Source of the DNA: CAVSJA01 sp963728145
GTDB lineage: Bacteria > Bacteroidota > Bacteroidia > Chitinophagales > Chitinophagaceae
Length of the DNA stretch: 64,000 bases
Reading direction: 5' to 3'
Assembly (NCBI GenBank): GCA_963728145.1
Contig: CAVSJA010000006.1
Coordinates: forward strand, 1 to 64,000
The translations under genes were made by a program, and so were the position numbers. The notes under the pieces are model-generated. The model saw only the letters and a list, made by a program, of their open reading frames with translations, did no database searches and was not told the DNA's origin. How positions within the stretch are numbered: position 1 is the first letter of the stretch; every line of letters starts with the position of its first letter. This document shows positions 50,257-58,427 of the stretch, piece by piece.

Positions 50257-50935
50257 TAATAAAGTTTAAGGTTCGGATATTAAAACGCAGAGTCCCCCCG
50301 CAGGGTGCGTAATTTTTCGGAGTACATGTTGGGGGAGACTCTGCTGGGACATAAGAGGTAGCAGATTGGTTGGAACCATTTAAGAAAATGTGGGAGAAGC
50401 GATTTGATCAATTGGATAGTGTACTTAAAGAATTAAAGAAAAGGAAATAATAATAAAGTTTAAGGTTCGGATATTAAAACGCAGAGTCCCCCCGCAGGGT
50501 GCGTAATTTTTCGGAGTACATGTTGGGGGAGACTCTGCTGGGACATAAGAGGTAGCAGATTGGTTGGAACCATTTAAGAAAATGTGGGAGAAGCGATTTG
50601 ATCAATTGGATAGTGTACTTAAAGAATTAAAGAAAAGGAAATAATAATAAAGTTTAAGGTTCGGATATGCAGAGTCCCCCGCAGGGTGCGTAATTTTTCG
50701 GAGTACATGTTGGGGGAGACTCTGCTGGGACATCAGAGGTAGCAGATTGGTTGGAACCATTTAAGAAAATGTAGGAGAAGCGATTTGATCAATTGGATAG
50801 TGTACTTAAAGAATTAAAGAAAAGGAAATAATAATGAAGTTTGAGGTTCGGATATTAAAACGCAGAGTCCCCCCGTAAAATGCATTTAATTGGGAGACCA
50901 TGTTGGGGGAGACTCTGCTTGGACATTAAAAGAAA
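50161..50935 (+). repeat. Tandem amplification of the arsR 3' end plus family A repeat
   Basis: Units begin at 50,161 (inside arsR), 50,355, 50,549 and 50,736, so periods of 194, 194 and 187 bases. Each unit has the last 96 bases of arsR (EVADWLEPFKKMWEKRF to the stop), about 30 bases of trailer, and one family A core. The first three cores share CGCAGGGTGCGTAATTTTTC; the fourth unit has diverged (GTAGGAG for GTGGGAG, a different core loop). The copies lack a start and are not genes. Confidence 0.92.
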
Positions 50936-50940
50936 AAGCA

Positions 50941-51396
50941 ATGAAGACAAATACGCTGGCAAAGAATGCAATTCATGTTGAAAGGGTCTTTGATGCGGAT
51001 ATTGAATTACTGTGGCGGGCATGGACGGATCCCCAGATCATTAAGCTTTGGTTTGGTTCGGATCCCAATGGGACGGTTGAAGAAGTTGAAATAGATTTGA
51101 GAATCGGAGGAGCATATCGGATTTCTTTCAGTGATTCCGATGGATCAAAGCATATTTGCAAGGGAAGAATCTTATCAATCATTGAACATAAATTGCTCAT
51201 TTGGTCCTGGGAATGGGAAAGCGAACCTGGACATATATCTGAACTTAAAGTAAGTTTTTATTCTTTTGGAAATGAAACAGGAGTGGTATTAGAACATTCC
51301 AACCTTAATCCTCAATCGCGACATGCTTATGCAGAAGGTTGGAGCGGCGGGTTTAATAAGATTGAAAGAGCGCTTGCTACAATTATTTATTATTAG
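50941..51396 (+). CDS. SRPBCC (AHSA1-like) protein, second copy
   Basis: 151 residues from ATG 50941 (MKTNTLAKNAIHVERVF). FDADIELLWRAWTDPQIIKLWFG, DLRIGGAYRISF, EHKLLIWSWEWESEPGHISELKVSFY, then WSGGFNKIERAL identify the AHSA1 family. It is a paralogue of the 48,140 gene, and follows arsR, from which it is now separated by the tandem array. The SDR gene starts 5 bases after its stop. Confidence 0.87.
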   Translation: MKTNTLAKNAIHVERVFDADIELLWRAWTDPQIIKLWFGSDPNGTVEEVEIDLRIGGAYRISFSDSDGSKHICKGRILSIIEHKLLIWSWEWESEPGHISELKVSFYSFGNETGVVLEHSNLNPQSRHAYAEGWSGGFNKIERALATIIYY

Positions 51397-51401
51397 AAAC
51401 A

Positions 51402-52220
51402 ATGCTCAAAGACAAAATCGCAGTCATTTATGGAGCTGGTGGATCATTAGGCGGCGCAGTGGCAAAAGCAATGGCACGCGAAGGCGCGAAAATGTTTTTG
51501 TCAGGTCGCCATCTTGATTCCATTCAAAAGACAGCTGATGAGATTATTGCTTCGGGTGGGTCTGCTGAAGTTGATGTAGTTGATGCATTGAATGAAGCCG
51601 CTATAAAAAAGCACTTAGATAAAATTGTAAAGAACGCAGGGAGAATAGATATTTCTTATAACGCGATTGGAATTCCAGTTAAGCAAAATATTCCATTGGT
51701 TGATCTATCGGTTGATGATTATGTGAATCCGATTACCATGACCATGCAAACGCAATTTCTTACTGCGACTGCGGCAGGAAAGGTTATGATGAAGCAGGGC
51801 ACAGGGGTTATTCTCACGCTAACAGCTACACCGGGTGGAATTGGTTATCCATATACAGGAGGATTTGCCCCTTCATGTGTTGCTCTTGAGAATTTAGTCA
51901 GGAATCTTGCATCAGAATTAGGAGCATATGGAATCCGTGTTGTCAATATTCGTTCTGGCGGTTCACCAGACTCAAGAATTTTTAAAGAAGCAATTGAGCA
52001 GCATCCGGAAATGAAAACGGTATTGCGCAAGATGAAGGAGGATACGATGCTTAAGGATCTTCCTTTAATGAATGATATTGCCAATGCTGCTGTGTTTCTC
52101 GCCTCTGATATGGCGAGTAAGATCACAGGAGTTACTATTGACGTTACGGCTGGTACGACTGCATCATTGAATTATCGGGTTTCAAGTCCTGATTCGCTGA
52201 GGACCTTGCCGAGTACATAG
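51402..52220 (+). CDS. Atypical short-chain dehydrogenase/reductase
   Basis: 272 residues. The nucleotide-binding start IAVIYGAGGSLGGAVAKAMAREGAKMFLSGRH and ISYNAIGIP resemble the Rossmann fold of SDR enzymes. The catalytic region ILTLTATPGGIGYPYTGGFAPSCVALENLVRNLASELGAYGIRV aligns where S, Y and K of the YxxxK signature should be, but shows Thr, Phe and Cys. It may therefore bind a cofactor or ligand without normal reductase chemistry. Cotranscribed with the SRPBCC gene. A family A repeat follows. Confidence 0.82.
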   Translation: MLKDKIAVIYGAGGSLGGAVAKAMAREGAKMFLSGRHLDSIQKTADEIIASGGSAEVDVVDALNEAAIKKHLDKIVKNAGRIDISYNAIGIPVKQNIPLVDLSVDDYVNPITMTMQTQFLTATAAGKVMMKQGTGVILTLTATPGGIGYPYTGGFAPSCVALENLVRNLASELGAYGIRVVNIRSGGSPDSRIFKEAIEQHPEMKTVLRKMKEDTMLKDLPLMNDIANAAVFLASDMASKITGVTIDVTAGTTASLNYRVSSPDSLRTLPST

Positions 52221-52232
52221 CGCGGAGGTCGT

Positions 52233-52292
52233 CGCAGAGTCCCCCCGTAAGTTGCATCTAATTCGAAGTGCGTGTTGGGGGAGACTCTGCGG
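52233..52292. repeat. Single family A repeat
   Basis: One core, CGCAGAGTCCCCCCG to GGGGGAGACTCTGCG, between the convergent SDR and LytTR genes; it may serve as a bidirectional terminator. Confidence 0.8.
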
Positions 52293-52305
52293 GAACCTGC
52301 TCACT

Positions 52306-52995
52306 TCACAATTTCTCAATAACATCCCGATATCCTCTTCCAATTGGGATTTGTACTCCACCAACTTCTACCATCTCCGCGGTATATGAATCAATCTTTC
52401 CAATTGAAACGATGAATGAACGATGAATTCTTTTAAAGTGATTTGAAGGTAGTAGATCTTCAATTTCATGAGTACTCATCTTCGTTACATGAACTTTCTT
52501 TGTTGTAACTATCTTAACATATTCCCTTTGACTTTCGATAAATAAGATCTCATCGAATAAGATCTTCACCTTCTTCTTTTGAATATTCAGGAAGATAAAA
52601 TCCTTTTCATCCTGGTCGGCGGCTTTTTGCTTTTCAGAATGGGACGCTTTTACTTTATTCACTGCCACGAGAAAACGTTCGAATTCGAAGGGTTTGAGCA
52701 GGTAATCCGTCACATTCATATTGAAGCCTTCAACTGCATATTGATGATAAGCGGTGGTAATAATTATGGAAGGAGGATTGGTCAATGTTTTTAGAAAAGG
52801 CATCCCCTTTAATTTCGGAAGATGGATATCCAAAAAGATCAAATCCGGTTGATGGTCCCGCAAAAACTCTGTTGCAAGAATCGCATCCTTGAATGATCCC
52901 TGCAATTCGAGGAAGGGAACCTGTGAGATATAGTCCGTCAGCACTTTTACTGCTAACGGTTCATCTTCAATTACTATGCATTTGATTTTTGACAT
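52306..52995 (-). CDS. LytTR-family response regulator
   Basis: 229 residues. Receiver domain: CIVIEDEPLAVKVLTDYI, phospho-acceptor Asp in LIFLDIHLPKLKG, IITTAYHQYAVEGF, DYLLKPFEFERF. The LytTR DNA-binding domain follows: ILFIESQREYVKIVTTKKVHVTKMSTHEIEDLL, FKRIHRSFIVSIGKIDSY, IPIGRGYRD. Its start overlaps the kinase gene by 29 bases, so they are translated together. It is a transcription factor; its targets may include the divergent haloperoxidase-like gene (inference). Confidence 0.93.
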   Translation of the reverse strand: MSKIKCIVIEDEPLAVKVLTDYISQVPFLELQGSFKDAILATEFLRDHQPDLIFLDIHLPKLKGMPFLKTLTNPPSIIITTAYHQYAVEGFNMNVTDYLLKPFEFERFLVAVNKVKASHSEKQKAADQDEKDFIFLNIQKKKVKILFDEILFIESQREYVKIVTTKKVHVTKMSTHEIEDLLPSNHFKRIHRSFIVSIGKIDSYTAEMVEVGGVQIPIGRGYRDVIEKL

Positions 52996-54043
52996 GGCTC
53001 GCCAGATTGATTATTAAAGTCGCAGTAAATACAGAATCATCATGCTGAACAGCCAGACTATAATCTGTATAGAGCAATTCCAATTGCCTTCTCAGGTTTG
53101 ACAGGCCAATATTTTCTTTTACCGCTGTCTCGCCCTGAACTGATTCAATTGAATTCTTTATTATGAAATTCAGTTGTCGTTTGTTCACGGAAAGGTGAAT
53201 ATCAACAAAGGGGCGATTCCTTGTTTCTGATACTCCATGTTTAAATGCATTTTCAACAAGTGGGATCAATAGCAAGGGGGGCAACGCCTGCTTCATATCC
53301 TCTATGTCATGGTTGAAGTTTATTCGTAAAGATTCGTCATATCGCAATTTTTCCAATTCGATGTAGTCAGTCATGATTTTCAGTTCCTGTTCAATCGAAA
53401 TGTATTCGCCGCTTGTTTCATAGAGCATGAAGCGTAATATTTTCGAGAGCCGCAAAATCGATTCCGGCGCGAGGTCTGATTTATCTCTCGATAAGCTATA
53501 AATATTGTTCAAGGTATTGAATAAGAAATGCGGGTTAGTCTGTGATTTTAGATAGTTTAATTCTGCCTGTTGTTTTTGAATACGGAGCTGTTGAGCCGCA
53601 TTGATCAGTTTTCTGTAATCGTAAATATGTATTACCAGGATGAAAAAGAATAGTCCCATTACTCCGCCCTGGGTTTGAAAGGATACAGCGTGGTTCAGAT
53701 CGGGATCAGTTCTGAAGGACGTAAAGATTTGTAATTGTAATCCAAGCTGTCTCCATCCATATAAGCCAAAAGAAAGAAACATCATCAAAACCCAAATAAG
53801 GAAAATCCCGATAATGATGTTGTAAATAAAATATTTTCTTTTCTTCTTAATTAATGGCCAGAAATATTCCAGGAAAATGAATAGCACTATAAATAGATAA
53901 ACACTCCGCCAGACCTCGTTTATCATTCTGGGAAAAAACTCTTCCGGTGTACTTATCAAATGGTGAAATAACCATAATAAGGTAAAGGCAAATGTCACCC
54001 ATAAATAAAGAATGATCCGCTTTTTGTCGATCTTAATGCTCAT
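52967..54043 (-). CDS. LytS-like sensor histidine kinase
   Basis: 358 residues. Four to five membrane segments (LYLWVTFAFTLLWLFHHLI, SVYLFIVLFIFLEYFW, YNIIIGIFLIWVLMMFLSFG, GVMGLFFFILVIHIYDY) precede a coiled coil (NAAQQLRIQKQQAELNYLKSQ). The His_kinase domain has TNPHFLFNTLNNIYSLS with the phospho-His and NAFKHGVSETRNRP as the N box; INLASH is near its end. No separate sensor domain is seen, so it probably senses in or at the membrane. Confidence 0.92.
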   Translation of the reverse strand: MSIKIDKKRIILYLWVTFAFTLLWLFHHLISTPEEFFPRMINEVWRSVYLFIVLFIFLEYFWPLIKKKRKYFIYNIIIGIFLIWVLMMFLSFGLYGWRQLGLQLQIFTSFRTDPDLNHAVSFQTQGGVMGLFFFILVIHIYDYRKLINAAQQLRIQKQQAELNYLKSQTNPHFLFNTLNNIYSLSRDKSDLAPESILRLSKILRFMLYETSGEYISIEQELKIMTDYIELEKLRYDESLRINFNHDIEDMKQALPPLLLIPLVENAFKHGVSETRNRPFVDIHLSVNKRQLNFIIKNSIESVQGETAVKENIGLSNLRRQLELLYTDYSLAVQHDDSVFTATLIINLASHVKNQMHSN

Positions 54044-54313
54044 TTCCTGGTTTCTGTGATAAATATCGGCAAATCTTTTTCTTTTGCTTTTTCGAGATAT
54101 GGAATCGACCTTTTAGTAAACTAACAACCGGGAATGGTCAATGGTGAATGGTGAATGGTGAATAACAGTTTGTGGACGTTCTCGTGAAATCTTCCCTTTT
54201 TCAAAAATATGGGTTGCCGGTAAAAAGTAATTCGTTTACTTAAAGCCGCTGTTTATAGACGAACATTTCAATGATTTCTTTTATTAGATATTCTTGTGCG
54301 AAATAACCAAAAT

Positions 54314-55630
54314 ATGAAAAAAATAATAACAATGTTCGTTTGCGTGACCCTTGTAGCAACGAATATTCATTCCCAGGTTGAGCCCAATGCGGGTACCTGG
54401 AAGACCTGGTTCATCACCTCAGGCAAGGCATACCGGTTACAAGCTCCTTCTTCTTACAAGAATGAAATTGCGCAGGTCATTACCCATCAACAAAACCTTG
54501 ACGATGCAAAAATTCAAAGAATCACCTTCTGGAATGCGGGTGCGCCGGGATTTCGCTGGCAGGAAATGTTGAGCAATGTATGGACGACCGACATCAGTAA
54601 TAATGGAGTGATTGCGCAAATGCTGTTGGCTACCTCTGTTTATGATGCGACAATTGCCGCATGGGATACCAAATATGCATTTAAGCGTCCTCGTCCATTT
54701 GAGGCCGACAAAAGAATAAAACTATTCGGCCCAAAGCCAGAGAGTCCATCGTATCCTTGTGAACATTCCGTTGCCGCAGGTGCAGCAGCAACAATCATCG
54801 GACATTTTTATCCAAAGTTTAAAGATTCCGTTAATCAAATGGCAAAAGAACTCATGGATTGCATGATAGCCGCTGGCAAATCATTTCCGAGTGATACAAA
54901 AGCTGGCTTTGAGTTGGGCAAGATGATTGCTGAAAAAGAAATTGAACACACGAAAGATTATTTAACTAAAGTTGAATGGGACAAAAAGACGCCGCAAGGA
55001 CCGCAATACTGGAGAGGAAGCTTCGCCTTGTTTCCAACAGCAGGTCTAAGCAAAACTGTTGTACTTACCAGTGCAAGCCAATTTCGTCCTCCGCCACCTC
55101 CGGATTTTGCAAAGGATATGGCAGAGTTGAAGAACTTCAAACAGACCTTTCGTTCTTCTTCAAACGCTTTTTACTATGCTAATAACAACCCTATGGGAGA
55201 GCTGTTGAGACAAAAAATCTTTGAGTACAATCTTAATTTAAACCCTCCGCGTGCAGCCCGGGCTTACGCAATTGCAGGAGTGGCGATCTATGATTGCTTT
55301 TTATCCTGCTTTGATGCGAAGTACGCTTATTGGGGCATTCGTCCGGATCAATATGACACAACATATAAATCCATAGTTCCAACTCCACCCTTTCCAGGTT
55401 ATCCTTCGGGTCATGCAACAATGGTTGGCATGATCGAAGTGCTGTATTCCTATTTATTTCCGAATGACAAGGCCCTCTTCCAAAAAGTTGCGAAGGATGG
55501 TGCAGAGTCTCGCTTTCAGGCAGGAATTCATTTCAGAACAGATAATGAAGTGGGCCTTGATCTCGGAAGAAAAGTTGCAACAGCGATTATTCAAAGAGTA
55601 AAAAATGATGGAGCAGATGCGCCCCGATAA
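54314..55630 (+). CDS. Vanadium-dependent haloperoxidase-like (PAP2) protein
   Basis: 438 residues from ATG 54314 (MKKIITMFVCVTLVATNIHS, signal peptide). Phosphate/vanadate-site motifs are KRPRPFEAD, SYPCEHSVAAGA, then a second set KYAYWGIRPDQYD, PGYPSGHATMVG and SRFQAGIHFRTDNEVGLDLGR. The last set is the complete PAP2 signature (KxxxxxxRP-like, PSGH, SRxxxGxHxxxD). The first set is incomplete, suggesting an internal duplication with one active site. Exported enzyme, phosphatase or haloperoxidase. Confidence 0.87.
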   Translation: MKKIITMFVCVTLVATNIHSQVEPNAGTWKTWFITSGKAYRLQAPSSYKNEIAQVITHQQNLDDAKIQRITFWNAGAPGFRWQEMLSNVWTTDISNNGVIAQMLLATSVYDATIAAWDTKYAFKRPRPFEADKRIKLFGPKPESPSYPCEHSVAAGAAATIIGHFYPKFKDSVNQMAKELMDCMIAAGKSFPSDTKAGFELGKMIAEKEIEHTKDYLTKVEWDKKTPQGPQYWRGSFALFPTAGLSKTVVLTSASQFRPPPPPDFAKDMAELKNFKQTFRSSSNAFYYANNNPMGELLRQKIFEYNLNLNPPRAARAYAIAGVAIYDCFLSCFDAKYAYWGIRPDQYDTTYKSIVPTPPFPGYPSGHATMVGMIEVLYSYLFPNDKALFQKVAKDGAESRFQAGIHFRTDNEVGLDLGRKVATAIIQRVKNDGADAPR

Positions 55631-55739
55631 CAAATTTTGCTACCGAATACTAAATTCACTCTTCCTGGTGATATGAAATATTGCGCGGAATTGGTAACTC
55701 GCTTATAATCTCATGTGCGTTTTGGTAACGCATATACAC

Positions 55740-55769
55740 GAGCCCCGTTTTTACGGGGCTCAATTTTTT
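55740..55769 (+). terminator. Hairpin terminator
   Basis: GAGCCCCGT and ACGGGGCTC pair around a short TTTT loop, followed by AATTTTTTA. It lies 110 bases past the haloperoxidase stop. Confidence 0.7.
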
Positions 55770-55990
55770 AACAGGTAGCCCCTACGGGGCAATGAAATGC
55801 GGGTTGATTGTGCATTTATGCTACAAACAGGGAGCCCCTAGCGGGGCTCGATGTTGGCGAAAGCTTTTTATATCATCTATACAAATCAAATTCAACTATA
55901 ATTTTTTTATGCCGCGTAGCGGCTACCTGTTTGTAGCTAAATACGTTTACGCAATCAACATTTCATTGCCCCGTAGGGGCTACCTGTTAA
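55768..55990. repeat. Long foldback element with GTAGCCCCTACGGGGC arms
   Basis: TTAACAGGTAGCCCCTACGG from 55,768 recurs inverted at 55,971-55,990. The match extends, with gaps, for about 80 bases per arm (GGGCAATGAAATG, TTGATTG, GCTACAAACAGG, then GCCGCTA or GCCCCTA). The outer arms contain small palindromes, so the whole 223 bases can fold as a long imperfect hairpin. No gene is inside. Confidence 0.75.
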
Positions 55991-56101
55991 AATTAAGGTC
56001 CACGAAATTTGCGGTTTTTAAAAAAGGAAGAAGTCTTTGCGTGATTGGGGGAATATACTATAGATTACTTCATTAAATTTGATTGCAGTAATAGATTTAT
56101 T

Positions 56102-56509
56102 ATGAAACCGGAATCGAATCTTCTTATAACTGTTATGCTTGCGGTAACTGATGCAAACAAAGCGATTGAATGGTATATGAAAGCTCTCGGCGCAACCGTA
56201 CTATGGGATCTCGGCGGCGTTGCGGGACTCGAAATTAACGGCGCTCCATTTTTTCTTGGCCAACCTGAGAATAATGGATGGGAAGCTCCTACGAAACTTG
56301 GAATCACTTCAACAAGAGTTGAAGTTTTTTGCGATGATCCTGATTCATTCATCAAGCGTGCCGTTGAAGCTGGCGCTAACGGAAGCATTGATAAAATAAG
56401 AAATCACCAAGCACCTTGGGGAATTCATCGTCAGGGTGGATTCATCGATCCTTTCGGTCATATTTGGTTAGTTGGAGATAGATCGCCTTTGCGAGAGTTT
56501 CGAGGTTGA
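56102..56509 (+). CDS. Glyoxalase/VOC-family protein
   Basis: 135 residues from ATG 56102 (MKPESNLLITVMLAVTDANK). One VOC unit pair: AIEWYMKALGATVLWDLGGVAGLEING and VEVFCDDPDSFIKRAVEAGA, ending GGFIDPFGHIWLVGDR, a typical C-terminal strand with its metal-site position. It may be a dioxygenase-like or antibiotic-binding protein. The stop TGA forms part of the following GGTTGA repeat. Confidence 0.87.
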   Translation: MKPESNLLITVMLAVTDANKAIEWYMKALGATVLWDLGGVAGLEINGAPFFLGQPENNGWEAPTKLGITSTRVEVFCDDPDSFIKRAVEAGANGSIDKIRNHQAPWGIHRQGGFIDPFGHIWLVGDRSPLREFRG

Positions 56510-56545
56510 AAGGGTTGATAGGGTTGATAAGGTTGACAGGTTGAC
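56503..56545. repeat. GGTTGATA-type tandem repeat
   Basis: Four to five units of GGGTTGA(T/C)A or close variants; the first unit supplies the TGA stop of the VOC gene. Confidence 0.75.
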
Positions 56546-56600
56546 AAGCTTGAGTTGTCTAATGATCAGATTAATCAGTCAAATCGTTTAAAATCCTGGT

Positions 56601-56999
56601 TTAGACAATTTCTCTCTTATGCAACTTGACTCTTGACAATTCCTTACCGATGTCCTGAATTGCCTTTTCTATCGATTTTACGCGTTCAGCAGATGGGAAT
56701 TTAATGCCTGCACTATACTGTCTCATCATCAACGGGCTTATATCGGCTCGTTTTGCAATGTTGGAAATATTCAAATAAGAATATTGCTCAAAAAATGAGG
56801 TTAGATCATAACTAATTTCATATGTGTCAACCTCAATCTTTTCAATATCGTACACAGCCTTTTGGATTTTCTTTTTCAATTTTTCTAAAGATGGCGCTGA
56901 TTCAATAATCAGATTATTATTGATATCAACTCTTCCCCAATAATCACCATCCGTCATTTCGATGATGAGAAGATGTTTTCCAATTTTCCTCTTTTTCAT
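56601..56999 (-). CDS. hicB: HicB-type antitoxin
   Basis: 132 residues from ATG 56999 (MKKRKIGKHLLIIEM), 27 bases after hicA; a TTG start at 57026 would abut hicA. The N-terminal part (GDYWGRVDINNNLIIESAPSLEKLKKKIQ) resembles the HicB RNase H-like domain that blocks HicA. The C-terminal part (LNISNIAKRADISPLMMRQYSAGIKFPSAERVKSIEKAI) is an XRE-like helix-turn-helix. It neutralises HicA and represses the operon. Confidence 0.85.
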   Translation of the reverse strand: MKKRKIGKHLLIIEMTDGDYWGRVDINNNLIIESAPSLEKLKKKIQKAVYDIEKIEVDTYEISYDLTSFFEQYSYLNISNIAKRADISPLMMRQYSAGIKFPSAERVKSIEKAIQDIGKELSRVKLHKREIV

Positions 57000-57026
57000 A
57001 TACAATCGGTTTCTAATTGTAACCAA

Positions 57027-57212
57027 CTACTTCAACCCCGCTTTCTTTAAAATAGAATTTAATGTCCCCATAGGAATATCCTTACCCTTATGAAAAGGTA
57101 TTGACAGTGTCTCTTTCTTATTTGGATGTTTGAAAATTTTGTGACTGCCTGATTGTCTTACCTCTATCCAGCCAGAATTCTTTATAAGTTTGATTAGTTC
57201 CTGAACTTTCAT
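57027..57212 (-). CDS. hicA: HicA mRNA interferase toxin
   Basis: 61 residues: MKVQELIKLIKNSGWIEVRQSGSHKIFKHPN. GSHKIFKHP contains the catalytic His of the dsRBD-like HicA fold, and IPFHKGKDIPMGTLNSILKKAG completes the family. It cuts mRNA when free. It is first in the operon, the usual order, with hicB directly behind. Confidence 0.93.
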   Translation of the reverse strand: MKVQELIKLIKNSGWIEVRQSGSHKIFKHPNKKETLSIPFHKGKDIPMGTLNSILKKAGLK

Positions 57213-57280
57213 TTCTCTCTAGTCGTTATTAAGAAATGTTCGATAGAGAGTTTTTGCAATCAATAAGCGTCAATCATAAA

Positions 57281-57298
57281 GGTAACAAAAATGTTACC
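57281..57298. promoter_or_regulatory. Palindromic operator upstream of hicAB
   Basis: GGTAACAAAAATGTTACC, a perfect 7-base inverted repeat around four A, 69 bases upstream of the hicA start codon. HicB antitoxins repress their own promoters by binding such palindromes; assignment is by position. Confidence 0.55.
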
Positions 57299-57486
57299 AT
57301 GCTCCAACTAATCTTTAAAAAAGTTTCTGAAGTTTATGACGTGCAGGGGACGAGGGTGAAATCCTGGTTTTAACGACCCATGCAGAATCCCCCACGGAGT
57401 TCTTTATGAGGGTTGGAATGACGATTGGAGGATACCCTGCTGGGTTTACTATACAGGTTCAGCCGAAATATTCGTATCAACTTTAC
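57299..57486. other. Intergenic between hicA promoter and DUF5777 gene
   Basis: Contains a weak palindrome-like stretch (GCAGAATCCCCCACGGAG near 57,381 and GGATACCCTGCTGGG near 57,430) that might be a degenerate family A copy. Nothing else is seen. Confidence 0.35.
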
Positions 57487-57532
57487 CAACCCAATCAACT
57501 AATCAACTAATCAACCAGTCAACCAATCAACC
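57487..57532. repeat. AATCAACT/AACC tandem repeat at a gene end
   Basis: Seven near-identical units of CAATCAACTA, read leftward as GGTTGATTGGTTGACTGG. The first unit on the minus strand supplies the TGA stop of the DUF5777-like gene. Confidence 0.75.
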
Positions 57533-58399
57533 CTGCTTCCGTACCGTAAACACTCTCGATAAATTAAACCCAAACCTTACTTCACCTTCACCCCATTTAC
57601 CTGTTGTTTCTGTAATAAATGCTCTTTCATTCATACCAGCAGTGTTTGAGAAATGAAGTTGAAACACGTGGCCACCGGTTTCAATGTCGATGCCGACTGA
57701 AAGAGGATTTTCGAATATGTCCTTTGGAAATCCATTCAGGTTGAGAAAATAATCGCAAACGAAAGCAATGCGTTTACTTATTTTGAATCGGCCTCCCATT
57801 CCCAATGAATAGATTTGATTTTCATCATCGGTAGCAACAAAATTGCGATGAAGGAAGGTGGGCGTAACCTGCAAGGTTAATCGACTATTGAACTTCCTGC
57901 CAATTATCGCCTGATAGTAGTATGCTGCTCTTGACTTCAGTTCTATCTTGAAGGAGTCCGGACTCTTTAGCGTATTTAACGTTGCACCGGCAACGAGAAC
58001 AATACTCAATGGACAGGAATAATTTCCTTTTGACTGTTGCATAACTCGATATTTCACAAAACCATCGAGTTCTTTCTTTAATGTGCTTCTTCCAATTCCC
58101 ACTGTCAGGTGTTTGCTTATTCCATAGTCGAATCCCATCCGCATGCTGGCCTGATCTAATCCGAACATATCATAGATTCCCTGGTTTACTTCGCCGAAGC
58201 GATGCAGGATGCGGAAGTCGAGCACACCTGCTCCGATCATTTCCATTGAATGCCCATTGATCACGCGGGATGACTTGAATGCGTTGGTGATATACTCTTT
58301 TTGCGGAGTGCTGTCAATGCCTTTCAAAAGATCCATCTCCTGCGCTGAAAGATTTGTGATACTTACAAGAGCCAAAATAGCGGCTAGAAAATTTTTCAT
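57527..58399 (-). CDS. DUF5777-family beta-barrel protein
   Basis: 290 residues with a signal peptide (MKNFLAAILALVSITNLSAQ). VINGHSMEMIGAGVLDFRILHRFGEVNQGIYDMFGLDQASMRMGFDYG, TVGIGRSTLKKELDGFVKYR, GIDIETGGHVFQLHFSNTAGM and GEVRFGFNLSRVF are typical of this Bacteroidota family, predicted outer-membrane or periplasmic barrels. Last gene of the run from the haem-type lipoprotein through YceI. Confidence 0.87.
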   Translation of the reverse strand: MKNFLAAILALVSITNLSAQEMDLLKGIDSTPQKEYITNAFKSSRVINGHSMEMIGAGVLDFRILHRFGEVNQGIYDMFGLDQASMRMGFDYGISKHLTVGIGRSTLKKELDGFVKYRVMQQSKGNYSCPLSIVLVAGATLNTLKSPDSFKIELKSRAAYYYQAIIGRKFNSRLTLQVTPTFLHRNFVATDDENQIYSLGMGGRFKISKRIAFVCDYFLNLNGFPKDIFENPLSVGIDIETGGHVFQLHFSNTAGMNERAFITETTGKWGEGEVRFGFNLSRVFTVRKQG

Positions 58400-58427
58400 T
58401 GTATAAGGTTTGATTTTATTGCACGAT

